This document shows positions 17,145 to 25,671 of a DNA stretch of 64,000 nucleotides, piece after piece. Both the position numbers and the translations under genes were made by a program. This stretch comes from Deltaproteobacteria bacterium (GTDB taxonomy: Bacteria; Desulfobacterota; Desulfarculia; Desulfarculales; Desulfarculaceae), in assembly GCA_020444165.1 (NCBI GenBank), contig JAHLLK010000014.1, positions 1-64,000 on the forward strand, read 5' to 3'. The notes under the pieces were generated by a model. That model was not told the origin of the DNA. It saw only the letters and a list, made by a program, of their open reading frames with translations, and searched no databases. Each line of letters starts with the position of its first letter. The first letter of the stretch is position 1.

Positions 17145-17750
17145 ATGCCTGCCTGCAAGCTCACCTCCCATCAGATCGAGCAAGCCGTGGAATTTCACGG
17201 CCACTGGTGCCCCGGCCTGGCCATCGGCCTCCGGGCCGGGGAGTACGCGCTCCATCACCTGGGCCGGGCCGTGGACGAGGAGATCGTGGCCCTGGTGGAG
17301 ACCGATATGTGTGCGGTGGACGCCATCCAGGTGCTCACCGGCTGCACCCTTGGCAAGGGCAACCTCTTGTTCCAGGACCACGGCAAGCTGGCTTTCACCT
17401 TCTACCGCCGGGCGGACGGCCGCGGGGTGCGTCTGGTGTTCGACGCCGCGCGTCTGGGCAGCCCGAACTCGGAGTTCATGTCCTTGAACAGGGAATGGCT
17501 GGCCGGCGGCTTGGCCCCGGAGAAGGAGGCCCGGCTCCTGAACCTGCGTAGCGAGCGCACCCAGGACATCATGAACGCGCCGTTGGAGGAACTGTTCGAA
17601 ATCAAGACGCCGCGGGCGCCCCTGCCCCGGCGGGCCCGCATTCTCACCAGCCTGGTGTGCGAGGCCTGCGGCGAGCCGGTGATGGAGTCCCGCACCCGCC
17701 GCCTGGAGGGGCGCACCCTGTGCATCCCCTGCTTCGCGGACCAGGGCTGA
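17145..17750 (+). CDS. FmdE-family protein with C-terminal zinc-ribbon-like motif
   Basis: A 201-residue protein. The N-terminal FmdE domain has EFHGHWCPGLAIGLRAG (H18, H20, C22) and ETDMCAVDAIQVLTGCTLGKGN, the conserved metal-binding pattern of the family first seen in formylmethanofuran dehydrogenase operons. The C-terminus has CEAC and CIPC, a four-cysteine zinc ribbon. In bacteria such genes commonly sit beside Mo/W enzymes and transporters, as here, but their biochemical role is not settled. AAGGATG precedes the ATG. It follows the uptake operon after a strong hairpin and faces a convergent small gene 25 bp away. Confidence 0.88.
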   Translation: MPACKLTSHQIEQAVEFHGHWCPGLAIGLRAGEYALHHLGRAVDEEIVALVETDMCAVDAIQVLTGCTLGKGNLLFQDHGKLAFTFYRRADGRGVRLVFDAARLGSPNSEFMSLNREWLAGGLAPEKEARLLNLRSERTQDIMNAPLEELFEIKTPRAPLPRRARILTSLVCEACGEPVMESRTRRLEGRTLCIPCFADQG

Positions 17751-17774
17751 GGCCCGCCCCGGGCGCGCCCGGGC

Positions 17775-18215
17775 TCAGGTGGTGATGTCCAGGCGCACCT
17801 GGTCTTCGGAGAGGATGGTGGCCTTGGCCCCGCCGCAGGAGCTCTTGGCGATGAGCACCACCCGCACCCGGAGGACGTAGCTCCCGGCTTGGGCGCAGCG
17901 GATGGTGGTCTTGGGCGCCCCGCTGACCACCTGGAGCCCCGGGCCGGGGGGGTGTTGCAGCACATCCACCAGCACCGAGTAGTAGAACCCCGACGGCGCG
18001 GTGGGCGGGGACAACTCCACCCGGAGTTCCAGGTTCTGGCCCACCCGCCCGGCCAGCTGGTGCCTGGGTAGGTTCACCTTCACCGCGGGGTTGGCCAGAG
18101 GGCAGACCGGGGCGGAGGAGGGCGGGGGCGCGGGGCCGGGGGGGCCCGCCGCCGGCGCGGCCAGGGCCGGCCCCAGGGCCCAGAGGCAGAGGAGAATGAG
18201 AGCTGCGTGGCGCAT
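17775..18215 (-). CDS. Small secreted protein of unknown function
   Basis: A 146-residue protein with a clear signal peptide (MRHAALILLCLWALGPALAA), a Pro/Gly-rich spacer (about 21-38) and a beta-rich domain with three cysteines (VCPLANP, TIRCAQAG, SSCGGAK). The C-terminal part (GSYVLRVRVVLIAKSS) resembles an immunoglobulin-like fold, but I recognise no family. I chose ATG 18213-18215 at the signal peptide; an earlier ATG would start inside the downstream repeat. It converges with fmdE. Confidence 0.65.
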   Translation of the reverse strand: MRHAALILLCLWALGPALAAPAAGPPGPAPPPSSAPVCPLANPAVKVNLPRHQLAGRVGQNLELRVELSPPTAPSGFYYSVLVDVLQHPPGPGLQVVSGAPKTTIRCAQAGSYVLRVRVVLIAKSSCGGAKATILSEDQVRLDITT

Positions 18216-18253
18216 GGCCCAACTATAGCACTCCCGGCAACCTGGGACGAAAG

Positions 18254-18484
18254 CCCCAAATTGGGAGCGATGCACGGCGCGTCCTGCTCCGTGCATCTTG
18301 GAGTGTTGGCAAAAGCGTGGTTTTGCCAACACTCACGAATCACTCGCCTTTCAGGCTCGTAATTCGGCGGGCCATCCATGGCCCGCATGAGACCATTGCC
18401 ACACAAAAACTACCAAAACCTAGATAAATAGCTGTTATAATTGTAGTTTACCATAAAATTCCGTGCAATGGTCTCAATTTGGGG
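18254..18484 (+). mobile_element. Four-hairpin repeat, copy C, with 24-bp terminal inverted repeats
   Basis: A 231-bp element. The left end CCCCAAATTGGGAGCGATGC and the right end (reverse complement CCCCAAATTGAGACCATTGC) continue into ACGG, matching at 20 of 24 positions. Inside are GATGCACGG/CCGTGCATC; a perfect 14-bp hairpin GAGTGTTGGCAAAA with loop GCGTGG (18301-18334); CGAAT/ATTCG; and GCGGGCCA/TGGCCCGC. An AT-rich 65-bp segment without a gene follows. The core is homologous to copies A and B, while the ends match copies D and F. Confidence 0.8.
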
Positions 18485-18585
18485 GAGCGGAAAGCGGGCA
18501 ACCGGGGCAGATAATCCCCGGTGACTTACTGTGGGAGCGCAAAGGCGCTTGTGAAACGCCCCCGCCCCTGGGCTATGATGAAGGC

Positions 18586-20331
18586 ATGGACCCCCGCCTT
18601 GACCTGATCCGGGACCCCACGGTCCCCCCGAAAGACCCCCTCACGGGCCGGAGCCTGCTCCTGGTTCTGCGGGGGCGGCTCACCGCTTTCCTGGACAAAT
18701 GGCCCCGCTACATGAAGGGAGCGGGCTATCTGGAGCACACCACGGCCAAGCGGGAAGACTGCGCCGCGGCCTTCCGGGGGGTGCTGGAGCCTTTCTTCGA
18801 CGCCTTGGCCGCGGGCGAGAACGTGGATTTCCCCTGCCTCATCAAGGACCGCCGGGGCGACGCCCTGTTCGCGGTGAACGAGGCCCGTCGTCACCGCTTC
18901 CGGGGTATCACCGCGGAGATGTACCTGGGTTGCTTCAAGACCCTGGCCCATAGCCTGGAAGAGATCCTCACGGAGTTGGACGCGCCGGGCGAGGCCAAGT
19001 TCGCGGCGCTCAAGCTGCTCCGATCCTATCTGGACGCGGTGGAGACCGTGTTCATGGGCGACTGGACCGCCATGACCCAAAAGGAGGCCGACCGCAGCCT
19101 GGACGAGACCAACCGCCGCCTCACCCTGGAAAAGAACAAGTACCAAAACATCCTGGACTCCACCCGGGACCTGGTGTTCATCACCGACGCCGGGGGGCTG
19201 GTGCAGGAGATGAACGCCGCGGCCCAGGACTACTTCGAGGAGGCGGAGGTCTTGGGCCAGCCCTTCTGGAGCGTCCTGGGCCTGGAAGGCCGCGACCTGG
19301 GCGAGGTGTTCCGTTACTACTCCCTGGGCCAGTCCCACGAGATCAGCCTGTTCGAGGAGGCGGTCTTCGTGCTCAAGATGACCCCCCTGTCCCAGGTTTC
19401 CCTGGCCTCGGACGGCTTCATGCTCATGCTGAACAACATCTCCTGCGTGGCCGACCAGCGCGCCCGCCTGGAGCGCCGGCTCTGGGAGCGGACCCGGGAT
19501 CTGGAGGAGTCGGGCAAACTGTTCAGCTCCCTGTTCCGGGTGGCCCCGGAGGGCATCCTGTTGGTGGACACCTCCTTTGCCATCGTGGACGCCAACCAGG
19601 CCGCCTGCCGCATCTTCGGCCAGGCGCGGGAGGAGCTGTGCGCGGCCGACTGCCGGGGCCTGGCTCCGGAGGGTCCGCCGGGCGGCCCGGCCAAGGGCCT
19701 GGGCGAGGCCATCGCCGCCCTGGACGAAGGTCAGGTCTGGGTGGGCGAGCTGGTGGGCCTTCGGGGCGGGCGCGAGCCCTTTCCCATGGAAGCGGCCCTG
19801 AACCGGGTGGACCTGGAGGAACGCTCCCTGTTCTACGTGATGGTCCACGACATCACCGGCCGCCGCCGCCTGGAGGAAAACCTGCACCGGGAAAAGACCC
19901 AGCTCCAGGAGATGAACGTCACCCTCCGGAACGTCATGAAGTCCGTGGACCAGGAGCGCCGCGAGGCCGAGCGCACCGTCACTTCCAAGATCGAGGTGTT
20001 TCTCCTGCCGGCCCTGGAGCGCATCAGCCTGGAGCCCGAGGCCCGGCTCCGGAACTCCTACCTGGAGTTGATCCGGGAGCAACTCATCGGGCTCACCCAC
20101 GGCTTCTCCAAGGAGCTGGACGCCCGGCTATTGAAACTCACCCGCACCGAGATGGCCGTGTGCCAGCACATCCAGGCCGGCCTGCCCTCCAAGGATATCG
20201 CCGAGATCATGAACCTTTCCTACGAAACCGTGCAGACCCACCGCAAGAGCATCCGCAAGAAGCTGGGTCTCAGCGGGCAGGGGGTGAACCTCTACACCTA
20301 CCTGGCGGCCAAAAGTGAGCTCTCCACCTGA
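18586..20331 (+). CDS. PAS-domain sensor/transcription factor with C-terminal LuxR-type DNA-binding domain
   Basis: A 581-residue soluble regulator. The N-terminal helical domain (about 1-175, HTTAKREDCAAAFRGVLEPF) is followed by two PAS domains (about 185-300 and 325-440, ILDSTRDLVFITDAGG and GILLVDTSFAIVDANQA). A coiled linker leads to a LuxR HTH near the C-terminus (LTRTEMAVCQHI, SKDIAEIMNLSYETVQTHRK). It lacks histidine-kinase and receiver domains, so it is a one-component sensor. The start at ATG 18586 is supported by AAGG; the frame upstream runs into repeat C. It lies directly ahead of the torD/dmsABC-like operon and is the obvious candidate activator. Confidence 0.85.
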   Translation: MDPRLDLIRDPTVPPKDPLTGRSLLLVLRGRLTAFLDKWPRYMKGAGYLEHTTAKREDCAAAFRGVLEPFFDALAAGENVDFPCLIKDRRGDALFAVNEARRHRFRGITAEMYLGCFKTLAHSLEEILTELDAPGEAKFAALKLLRSYLDAVETVFMGDWTAMTQKEADRSLDETNRRLTLEKNKYQNILDSTRDLVFITDAGGLVQEMNAAAQDYFEEAEVLGQPFWSVLGLEGRDLGEVFRYYSLGQSHEISLFEEAVFVLKMTPLSQVSLASDGFMLMLNNISCVADQRARLERRLWERTRDLEESGKLFSSLFRVAPEGILLVDTSFAIVDANQAACRIFGQAREELCAADCRGLAPEGPPGGPAKGLGEAIAALDEGQVWVGELVGLRGGREPFPMEAALNRVDLEERSLFYVMVHDITGRRRLEENLHREKTQLQEMNVTLRNVMKSVDQERREAERTVTSKIEVFLLPALERISLEPEARLRNSYLELIREQLIGLTHGFSKELDARLLKLTRTEMAVCQHIQAGLPSKDIAEIMNLSYETVQTHRKSIRKKLGLSGQGVNLYTYLAAKSELST

Positions 20332-20354
20332 CCGGGTAGGCAAAATTACCCGGT
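20331..20354. promoter_or_regulatory. Inverted repeat between the PAS-LuxR gene and torD
   Basis: ACCGGGTA, eight bases, then TACCCGGT, a perfect 8-bp dyad just after the regulator's stop codon. It could be a weak terminator or a binding site of the LuxR-type regulator upstream of the torD operon. The sequence does not decide. Confidence 0.45.
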
Positions 20355-20473
20355 AAACCCCCTTTCGCTCCCCTGTATACCCCACGAGGCTGGTTCCATA
20401 CTGGTAACAGCTGGACGCGCTGACCCCGATTCCCGGGCGCCACCCCGCCTCCAGCCGGGGAGTCAACCACCTC

Positions 20474-21112
20474 ATGGCCCAAGAACCACGCCTCCCGGAC
20501 CGGAGCCAGGACCCCGCCAGCCGGCAGTTGGCCGCCTTGCGGGACTTTTTCTGGGGGCCCGACGCCGGGGCCCTGGAAGCCGCGGCCGCGGAACTGGGCC
20601 GGGCCCTGGCCCAGACCCCGCCCCCCGAGGACTGGCCGGCGGCCGAGTACGCCTTCAACCGCCTTTTCGTGGGGCCGGCCTCCCCCCAGGCTCCGCCCTA
20701 TGCCTCCTATTACCTGGAAAATCCGCCGCGGCTCCTGGGGCGGCCCGCCCTGGAAGCCCGCCACGTGTACCAGATGGCCGGCCTGGTCCCGGCCCTGGGC
20801 GAGAACCTGCCCGACGATCACCTGTGCCTGGAGCTGGACGCCGCCTACCAACTCCGCCACGCGGCGCTCACTTCCGGACAGCCGGACCTGGCCCACCTCT
20901 ACGCCTTTTTCCTGATTGATCACCTGGCGCTTTGGACCCCGCCCTTTGTCCGGCGTCTGTTGGAGCAGCCGGCTTGTGGGGCCAGCTTTTCCTGGGCGGC
21001 GCGGAGCCTGGAAAACTGGCTGGAGGAGGAGTGCGCCTGGCTCCACCCGCCCCGGAACCTCAGCCGGAGCCAGGTGGGAGCCGGCTCGCCGCCGTCCTCC
21101 GCCTGGCGCTGA
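20474..21112 (+). CDS. TorD-family chaperone for the molybdoenzyme
   Basis: A 212-residue all-helical protein of the TorD/DmsD type. The signature region is YAFNRLFVGPASPQAPPYAS followed by YYLENPPRLLG, and a later AHLYAFFLIDHLALWTPPF matches the conserved helix. Such chaperones bind the Tat signal of a DMSO-reductase-family subunit, assist cofactor insertion and hold back export until folding is complete. The client is very probably the 21190-23466 product encoded 77 bp downstream, which carries SRRRFLQG. Confidence 0.9.
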   Translation: MAQEPRLPDRSQDPASRQLAALRDFFWGPDAGALEAAAAELGRALAQTPPPEDWPAAEYAFNRLFVGPASPQAPPYASYYLENPPRLLGRPALEARHVYQMAGLVPALGENLPDDHLCLELDAAYQLRHAALTSGQPDLAHLYAFFLIDHLALWTPPFVRRLLEQPACGASFSWAARSLENWLEEECAWLHPPRNLSRSQVGAGSPPSSAWR

Positions 21113-21189
21113 GGGAGTCCGGCCGCCCGGCCCCGGGGCCTTGCCCCTGAACCCGTGCGAGAACCCTATACGTTGGAGGTTGGAAAAAT

Positions 21190-23466
21190 ATGGCACCCTT
21201 GGATGAAAAACGCTGGCGGGAGGTCCTGGCCTGCCCGTTCTCCCGGCGCCGCTTCCTGCAGGGGCTGTTGGCCGCGGGCGCGCTGTCCTGCCTGCCCGGG
21301 GGGCTCCTCCGGGCGGTGGACAGCGAGGCCGGTATTGTCTACGAAGGCGATTACCAGGTCTTCCGCAATGTCTGCCCCCGCAACTGCTACGACACCTGCA
21401 GCCTCAAGACCTACGTCAAGGACGGGGTGGTGCAGTTCGTGGAGGGCGCGCCCGAGAGCACCTTCACCGACGGGGCCCTGTGCGTAAAGGGCTTCAACTA
21501 CTGGCTGAAGGCCTACAGCCCCGACCGCATCAAGTACCCCATGGTGCAGGAGGGCCGGGGCAGCGGCAATTGGAAGCGGGTGAGCTGGGACGAGGCCCTG
21601 GACCGCATCGCGAACAAAATCCTGGAAATCAAGCAGAAGGACGGCTCGCTCCTGGGCCTGGGGCTCACCAAGTACTCCGGCAACTTCGGCATCACCCACT
21701 ACGGGGTGGAGGGCATGATGTCCTCCCTGGGCTACACCACCCGTTTCGTGGGCACCCCCTGCTGGCCGGCGGGTATCGACGCCCAGAACTTCGACATGGG
21801 CTCCATGTGGTGCAACGACCCCGAAGACCTGGTGAAAGCCCGCTACATCATCCTGTGGGGCGCCAACCCGGCCTGGTGCTCGGTGCACACGGTGAAGTTC
21901 CTGCAACGGGCCCAGGAACAGGGGGCCAAGCTGCTGGTCATCGACCCGGTGTTCACCCAGATCGCGGCCAAGGCCGACGAGTATTGGCAGGTGAACACCG
22001 GCGAGGACGGGGCTCTGGCCTTGGGCATGTGCCGCCATCTCCTGGACCGGGAGATGTACGACCAGGAATTCGTCACCAAGCACGCCCTGGGCTTTGACGA
22101 GTTCGCCACCTACCTCAAGAACCACGTTACCGTGGAATGGGCCTCCCAGAAGACCGGCATCCCGGCCGCGGTTATCGCCAAGACCGCCGAGGACTTCTGG
22201 GCCGCCAAGCCGGCCACCATCTGGATCGGCTACGGCCTGCAGCGCCACGTGAACGGCGGGGCCACGGTGCGGGCCATCGACGCCCTGGTGGCCATGACCG
22301 GCAACATTGGCAAGGAAGGCGGCGGGGCCCGCTACGGGCATCTCTTCACCTGGGGCTTCAACTACCACGCCCTGGTGCAGAAGCCCCCGGCCGGCTCCAA
22401 GGGCTTCGTGGGCGCCAGCGGACCCAAGGGCGAGTTCGACACCGGCCAGGCCGGCCAGGCGGCCAAGTACACCGACCGCTCCCTGAACATCAACCAGACC
22501 GCCCGCATGATCCTGGAGGCCAAGGACCCGCCGGTCCGGATGCTGTGGGTGGCCTGCAAGAACGTGTTCAGCCAGGACTTTGACCTGAACCAGCTCAAGA
22601 AGGCCTTTGCCAAGCTGGAGATGGTGGTGGTGGCCGACCAGTACTTCAACCAGACCGTGGAGCAGGCGGACATCGTGTTGCCGGTAACCACCCTGTTCGA
22701 GGACTGGACCGTGAACGTGGGTTACTGGCACTACTGGCTGGGCCTGAACGAGCAGGCCATCAAGCCCCTGTTCGAGGCTCAGAGCGACATCCAGATCGCG
22801 GCCGCCCTGTCCGCCAAAATGAACAAGCTCTCCCCGGGCTCCTGCACCTTCCCCACCGAGCTGGACCCCCAGGAGTGGATGGCCAAGGAGTTCAACCAGG
22901 GCATCTTCGATCTGTTCGGCATCAAGTCGTGGGAGGACCTCAGGAAGGGGCCGGTGAAGGCCAAGCTCCCCTCCTCGGCCGCCTGGCACGACCTGAAGTT
23001 CCAGACCCCCTCCAAGCTCTATGAGTTCAAGAGCGAGCTGGCGGCCCAGAACGGCCACAAGGCCCTGCCGGAGTACAAGGACGGCCGCGAGCCCTACGCC
23101 CCTTACCGCCTGTTGACCCCCCACTCCAAGTTCAACATCCACTCCCAGTTCCAGAACCTGGACTGGGCCATGGGCATGAACCCCGAGCCCCTGGTGTACG
23201 TGAACCCGGCCCTGGCCCGGGAAAAGGGCATTGCCGACGGCGACCTGGTCCGGCTGTTCAGCAAGGTGGGCGAGATGAAGGTCAAGGCCCGGCTCACCGA
23301 CAACGTGGCCCCGGACACGCTCCTCATGTACGAGGCCTGGTACAAGGACAACCCCTTCAACGTGCAGAACCTGGTGGATGACACGCCGGCCGACATGGGC
23401 AAGTTCAAGACCGGGGCGCCGGGCGTGGCCATCCACGATCAGTTCGCCGACATCGCGCGGGCCTAG
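21190..23466 (+). CDS. Tat-exported molybdopterin (DMSO reductase family) catalytic subunit
   Basis: A 758-residue enzyme with a twin-arginine signal (SRRRFLQG, residues 18-25), an N-terminal [4Fe-4S] motif C62-x3-C66-x3-C70-x27-C98, and the bis-MGD-binding MopB domains ending in the dinucleotide-binding C-terminal domain (HSQFQNLDWAMG, GIADGDLVRLFS). In the region where DmsA-like enzymes place the metal-ligating residue, GTPCWPAGI puts Cys191 as a plausible Mo/W ligand. GGAGG precedes the ATG. With the FeS and membrane subunits downstream it forms a DmsABC-like periplasmic reductase or oxidase. The substrate could be a sulfur compound or another oxyanion or S/N-oxide and cannot be read from sequence. 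Confidence 0.93.
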   Translation: MAPLDEKRWREVLACPFSRRRFLQGLLAAGALSCLPGGLLRAVDSEAGIVYEGDYQVFRNVCPRNCYDTCSLKTYVKDGVVQFVEGAPESTFTDGALCVKGFNYWLKAYSPDRIKYPMVQEGRGSGNWKRVSWDEALDRIANKILEIKQKDGSLLGLGLTKYSGNFGITHYGVEGMMSSLGYTTRFVGTPCWPAGIDAQNFDMGSMWCNDPEDLVKARYIILWGANPAWCSVHTVKFLQRAQEQGAKLLVIDPVFTQIAAKADEYWQVNTGEDGALALGMCRHLLDREMYDQEFVTKHALGFDEFATYLKNHVTVEWASQKTGIPAAVIAKTAEDFWAAKPATIWIGYGLQRHVNGGATVRAIDALVAMTGNIGKEGGGARYGHLFTWGFNYHALVQKPPAGSKGFVGASGPKGEFDTGQAGQAAKYTDRSLNINQTARMILEAKDPPVRMLWVACKNVFSQDFDLNQLKKAFAKLEMVVVADQYFNQTVEQADIVLPVTTLFEDWTVNVGYWHYWLGLNEQAIKPLFEAQSDIQIAAALSAKMNKLSPGSCTFPTELDPQEWMAKEFNQGIFDLFGIKSWEDLRKGPVKAKLPSSAAWHDLKFQTPSKLYEFKSELAAQNGHKALPEYKDGREPYAPYRLLTPHSKFNIHSQFQNLDWAMGMNPEPLVYVNPALAREKGIADGDLVRLFSKVGEMKVKARLTDNVAPDTLLMYEAWYKDNPFNVQNLVDDTPADMGKFKTGAPGVAIHDQFADIARA

Positions 23467-23479
23467 GAGGAAGTAAACC

Positions 23480-24043
23480 ATGAGTCAGAAACAAGTGGCC
23501 TTCTTCGTGGACGTGAAGCGCTGCATCGGGTGCTTCAGCTGCGCCATGGCCTGCAAGAACCAGTATCATCAGGAGTCCGGAGTGTATTGGCGCCAGCTCT
23601 ACCCCCTGTCCCAGGAAATCTACCCCCACCGGGACCGGGCCTGGCTCTCCCTGGCCTGCAACCACTGCGAGCACCCCACCTGCCTGGAGGTCTGCCCGGT
23701 GGAGGCCTACTACAAGCGGGACAAGGACGGGGTGGTGGTGCACGAGCAGGACAAGTGCATCGGCTGCGGCAACTGCATCCGCTCCTGCCCCTATGGCGCG
23801 CCCAAGTACAACCCGGTGCAGGAAAAGGCCGAGAAGTGCAGCTTCTGCTACCAGCGCCTGGACGCGGGGCTCTTGCCCGCCTGCGTGCTGGGCTGCCCCA
23901 CCAAGGCGCTCAGCATGGTGGAGCTGGGCCCCGACACGCCGCCCGACAGCATCCATTACATCGCGGGATTCCCCGCCTTCCCGGCTTTGAATCCCTCTAT
24001 CCGGTTCCGCTCTCCCAGTGAACCGCGCCTGGTCAGGAGGTAG
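23480..24043 (+). CDS. Four-cluster [4Fe-4S] electron-transfer subunit (DmsB-like)
   Basis: A 187-residue ferredoxin-type subunit. The first motif is CIGCFSCAMAC (C15-C25). The others are CNHCEHPTCLEVCP, CIGCGNCIRSCP and CSFCYQRLDAG with CVLGCP, the layout of DmsB/PsrB/NrfC proteins that pass electrons between the membrane anchor and the catalytic subunit. It starts 13 bp after the catalytic gene with AGGAGGAAGT as RBS, and five bases separate it from the anchor gene. It has no signal sequence and would be carried out with its Tat partner. Confidence 0.95.
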   Translation: MSQKQVAFFVDVKRCIGCFSCAMACKNQYHQESGVYWRQLYPLSQEIYPHRDRAWLSLACNHCEHPTCLEVCPVEAYYKRDKDGVVVHEQDKCIGCGNCIRSCPYGAPKYNPVQEKAEKCSFCYQRLDAGLLPACVLGCPTKALSMVELGPDTPPDSIHYIAGFPAFPALNPSIRFRSPSEPRLVRR

Positions 24044-24048
24044 GGGTC

Positions 24049-24855
24049 ATGGTTGTCACGGACATTTCCCTGGTGCTTTTCACCACCCTGGCCCAACTGG
24101 CCGTGGGGCTCACCATGATGGCGGCCATCCGCCAGGCGGCGGCCGGCCCGGAGCCGGCTCCCCACCTTTCCCGGGAGTGGCTGGCCGCCGGGATCATCCT
24201 GGCGGCGGCCTTGCTCATCAGCCTGTTCCACCTGGGTCACCCCGGGGGCAGTGTGCGGACCCTGAATCACCTGGCCACCTCCTGGCTCTCCCGGGAAGTG
24301 CTCTCCTTCGCGGTGTTCGGCGGCGTCCTGGTGGCGGCCCTGGTGGCGGTTTTCAAGGGCGCGTCCGGCGCGCGCTTCCTCATGCTCCTCACGGGCGTGG
24401 TGGGGGTGGTGGCCCTGGTGGTCTCCGGCATGGTCTACGCGCCACCCAGCTTCCCGGCTCTCTCCAACGCCCTGCCGGTGGTGTTCTTCCTGCTCACCGC
24501 AGTGACTCTGGGCGCGGCTTTCTCCTCGCGCTTCGCGGCCGAGCCCCGCCAGGGGCTCCTGGCCGGCATCCTGACCGCCGCCCTGGTGGTGGGGCTGGTG
24601 GTGAACCTGCTGGCGCCTTCCATGTGGCTGTCCGGCAACCTGGCGGCCCGGGCCACCGGAGCCAATTTCTACGGCTCCTGGCTCTTTTGGGCCCGGATCG
24701 TGGGTGAGTTCGCCATACCCCTGGCCGCGCTGGCCAAGACCCGTCGGGTGGCGGCCTGGATGCCGCCCTTGCTGCTGCTGGGCGAGCTGGCCGGCCGGAT
24801 TCTTTTCTTCGGCAGCGTGGTGCACACCGCCACCTTTATAGGACACCTGTACTAG
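24049..24855 (+). CDS. DmsC-like membrane anchor subunit
   Basis: A 268-residue integral membrane protein with eight predicted helices. The motif SLFHLGHPGGSVRTLNHLAT and SWLSREVLSFAVF is diagnostic of DmsC, the quinol-interacting anchor of DMSO-reductase complexes; the second conserved stretch is ANFYGSWLFWARIVGEFAIP. CAGGAGG precedes the ATG. It completes the torD-catalytic-FeS-anchor operon, so electrons probably come from or go to menaquinone. Confidence 0.93.
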   Translation: MVVTDISLVLFTTLAQLAVGLTMMAAIRQAAAGPEPAPHLSREWLAAGIILAAALLISLFHLGHPGGSVRTLNHLATSWLSREVLSFAVFGGVLVAALVAVFKGASGARFLMLLTGVVGVVALVVSGMVYAPPSFPALSNALPVVFFLLTAVTLGAAFSSRFAAEPRQGLLAGILTAALVVGLVVNLLAPSMWLSGNLAARATGANFYGSWLFWARIVGEFAIPLAALAKTRRVAAWMPPLLLLGELAGRILFFGSVVHTATFIGHLY

Positions 24856-24865
24856 CAAAAAAACC

Positions 24866-24893
24866 GCCGCCCGGGGACCTGACCCCGGGCGGC
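24866..24893 (-). terminator. Intrinsic terminator, active mainly on the minus strand
   Basis: An 11-bp stem (GCCGCCCGGGG with six-base loop) carries a run of seven T on the minus strand (the A-run at 24857-24863). It ends the glycosyltransferase-methyltransferase operon about 130 bp beyond its last stop and may also serve the convergent dmsC-like gene. Confidence 0.8.
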
Positions 24894-25025
24894 CACCCCC
24901 CGGGTCACCCCCCCGGATTCTCTCCCACCCTCTTCCCTGTGCCGGGAAGGGCCGTTTCCCCCAACCCTCCCGGGGGGAGCGGCCTTTGCCGGCAGGCTTT
25001 CAAAGGGAAGAGGAGGGTATGCCCG

Positions 25026-25667
25026 TCAGGTGAGGGGGCGGCACAAGGCCATGGTCCAGGGCAAGGGGCTTCTCACTTCCACGATTTGGAAATAGTCCGC
25101 CAGGAGGCCGATGAACCGCCGCCGGGACCAATGCTGCACGTGCCCCGGCGTGTTGCCTCCCGCGACCAGGTATTTCCCCCGGGCCAGATTGAGGGCGCGC
25201 CAGAGGGGTTCGCGCGGCACGCTCACCACCAACCAGTCCGAGGTCACCTGCTGCAACGCGGCCAGCCCGGCCCGGGGATCGGCCAGGTGTTCGAGCACCT
25301 CGCAACAGACAACCAGATCGTAGCCGGCGCGGGAGGCGTCCAGGTCGTAGATGCTGAGGGCTTGAAAAGTGTCGGCCGGCAGGGCGGCGGCAGCGGCGTT
25401 AGCGCGGGCCAGCTCGATGACCTGTTGGGAGAAATCGCAGCCCTTGGCTGTGAAGCCCTCCTGGTTCCAACGCAAGACCCAAAATCCTTCGCCACAACCC
25501 ACCTCGAAAATGGTCCGGGGTGAGGCCTGGGCCACCAGCTCGGCCAGAGCCCCGTCATAGCCGCGCATCAGCCATTTGACCAGGGGATTCCGGGAACCGT
25601 ATTTGTCGAAACAGTTGCCGACCACGATCCCGTCTTCTTGCGCTCCACCGGCGACTTTGAAGCCCAT
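25026..25667 (-). CDS. SAM-dependent methyltransferase (class I, UbiG-like)
   Basis: A 213-residue protein with motif I IFEVGCGEGFW, KGCDFSQQVIELA as the acidic loop and VVCCEVLEHLADP as motif II-III. The C-terminal VVSVPREPLWRALN and GHVQHWSRRRF are typical of small-molecule or glycan methyltransferases in envelope polysaccharide clusters. GAGAGGATAAG precedes the ATG, and only four bases separate it from the previous methyltransferase. Acceptor unknown; context suggests a cell-surface glycan or lipid. Confidence 0.85.
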   Translation of the reverse strand: MGFKVAGGAQEDGIVVGNCFDKYGSRNPLVKWLMRGYDGALAELVAQASPRTIFEVGCGEGFWVLRWNQEGFTAKGCDFSQQVIELARANAAAAALPADTFQALSIYDLDASRAGYDLVVCCEVLEHLADPRAGLAALQQVTSDWLVVSVPREPLWRALNLARGKYLVAGGNTPGHVQHWSRRRFIGLLADYFQIVEVRSPLPWTMALCRPLT

Positions 25668-25671
25668 GGTC

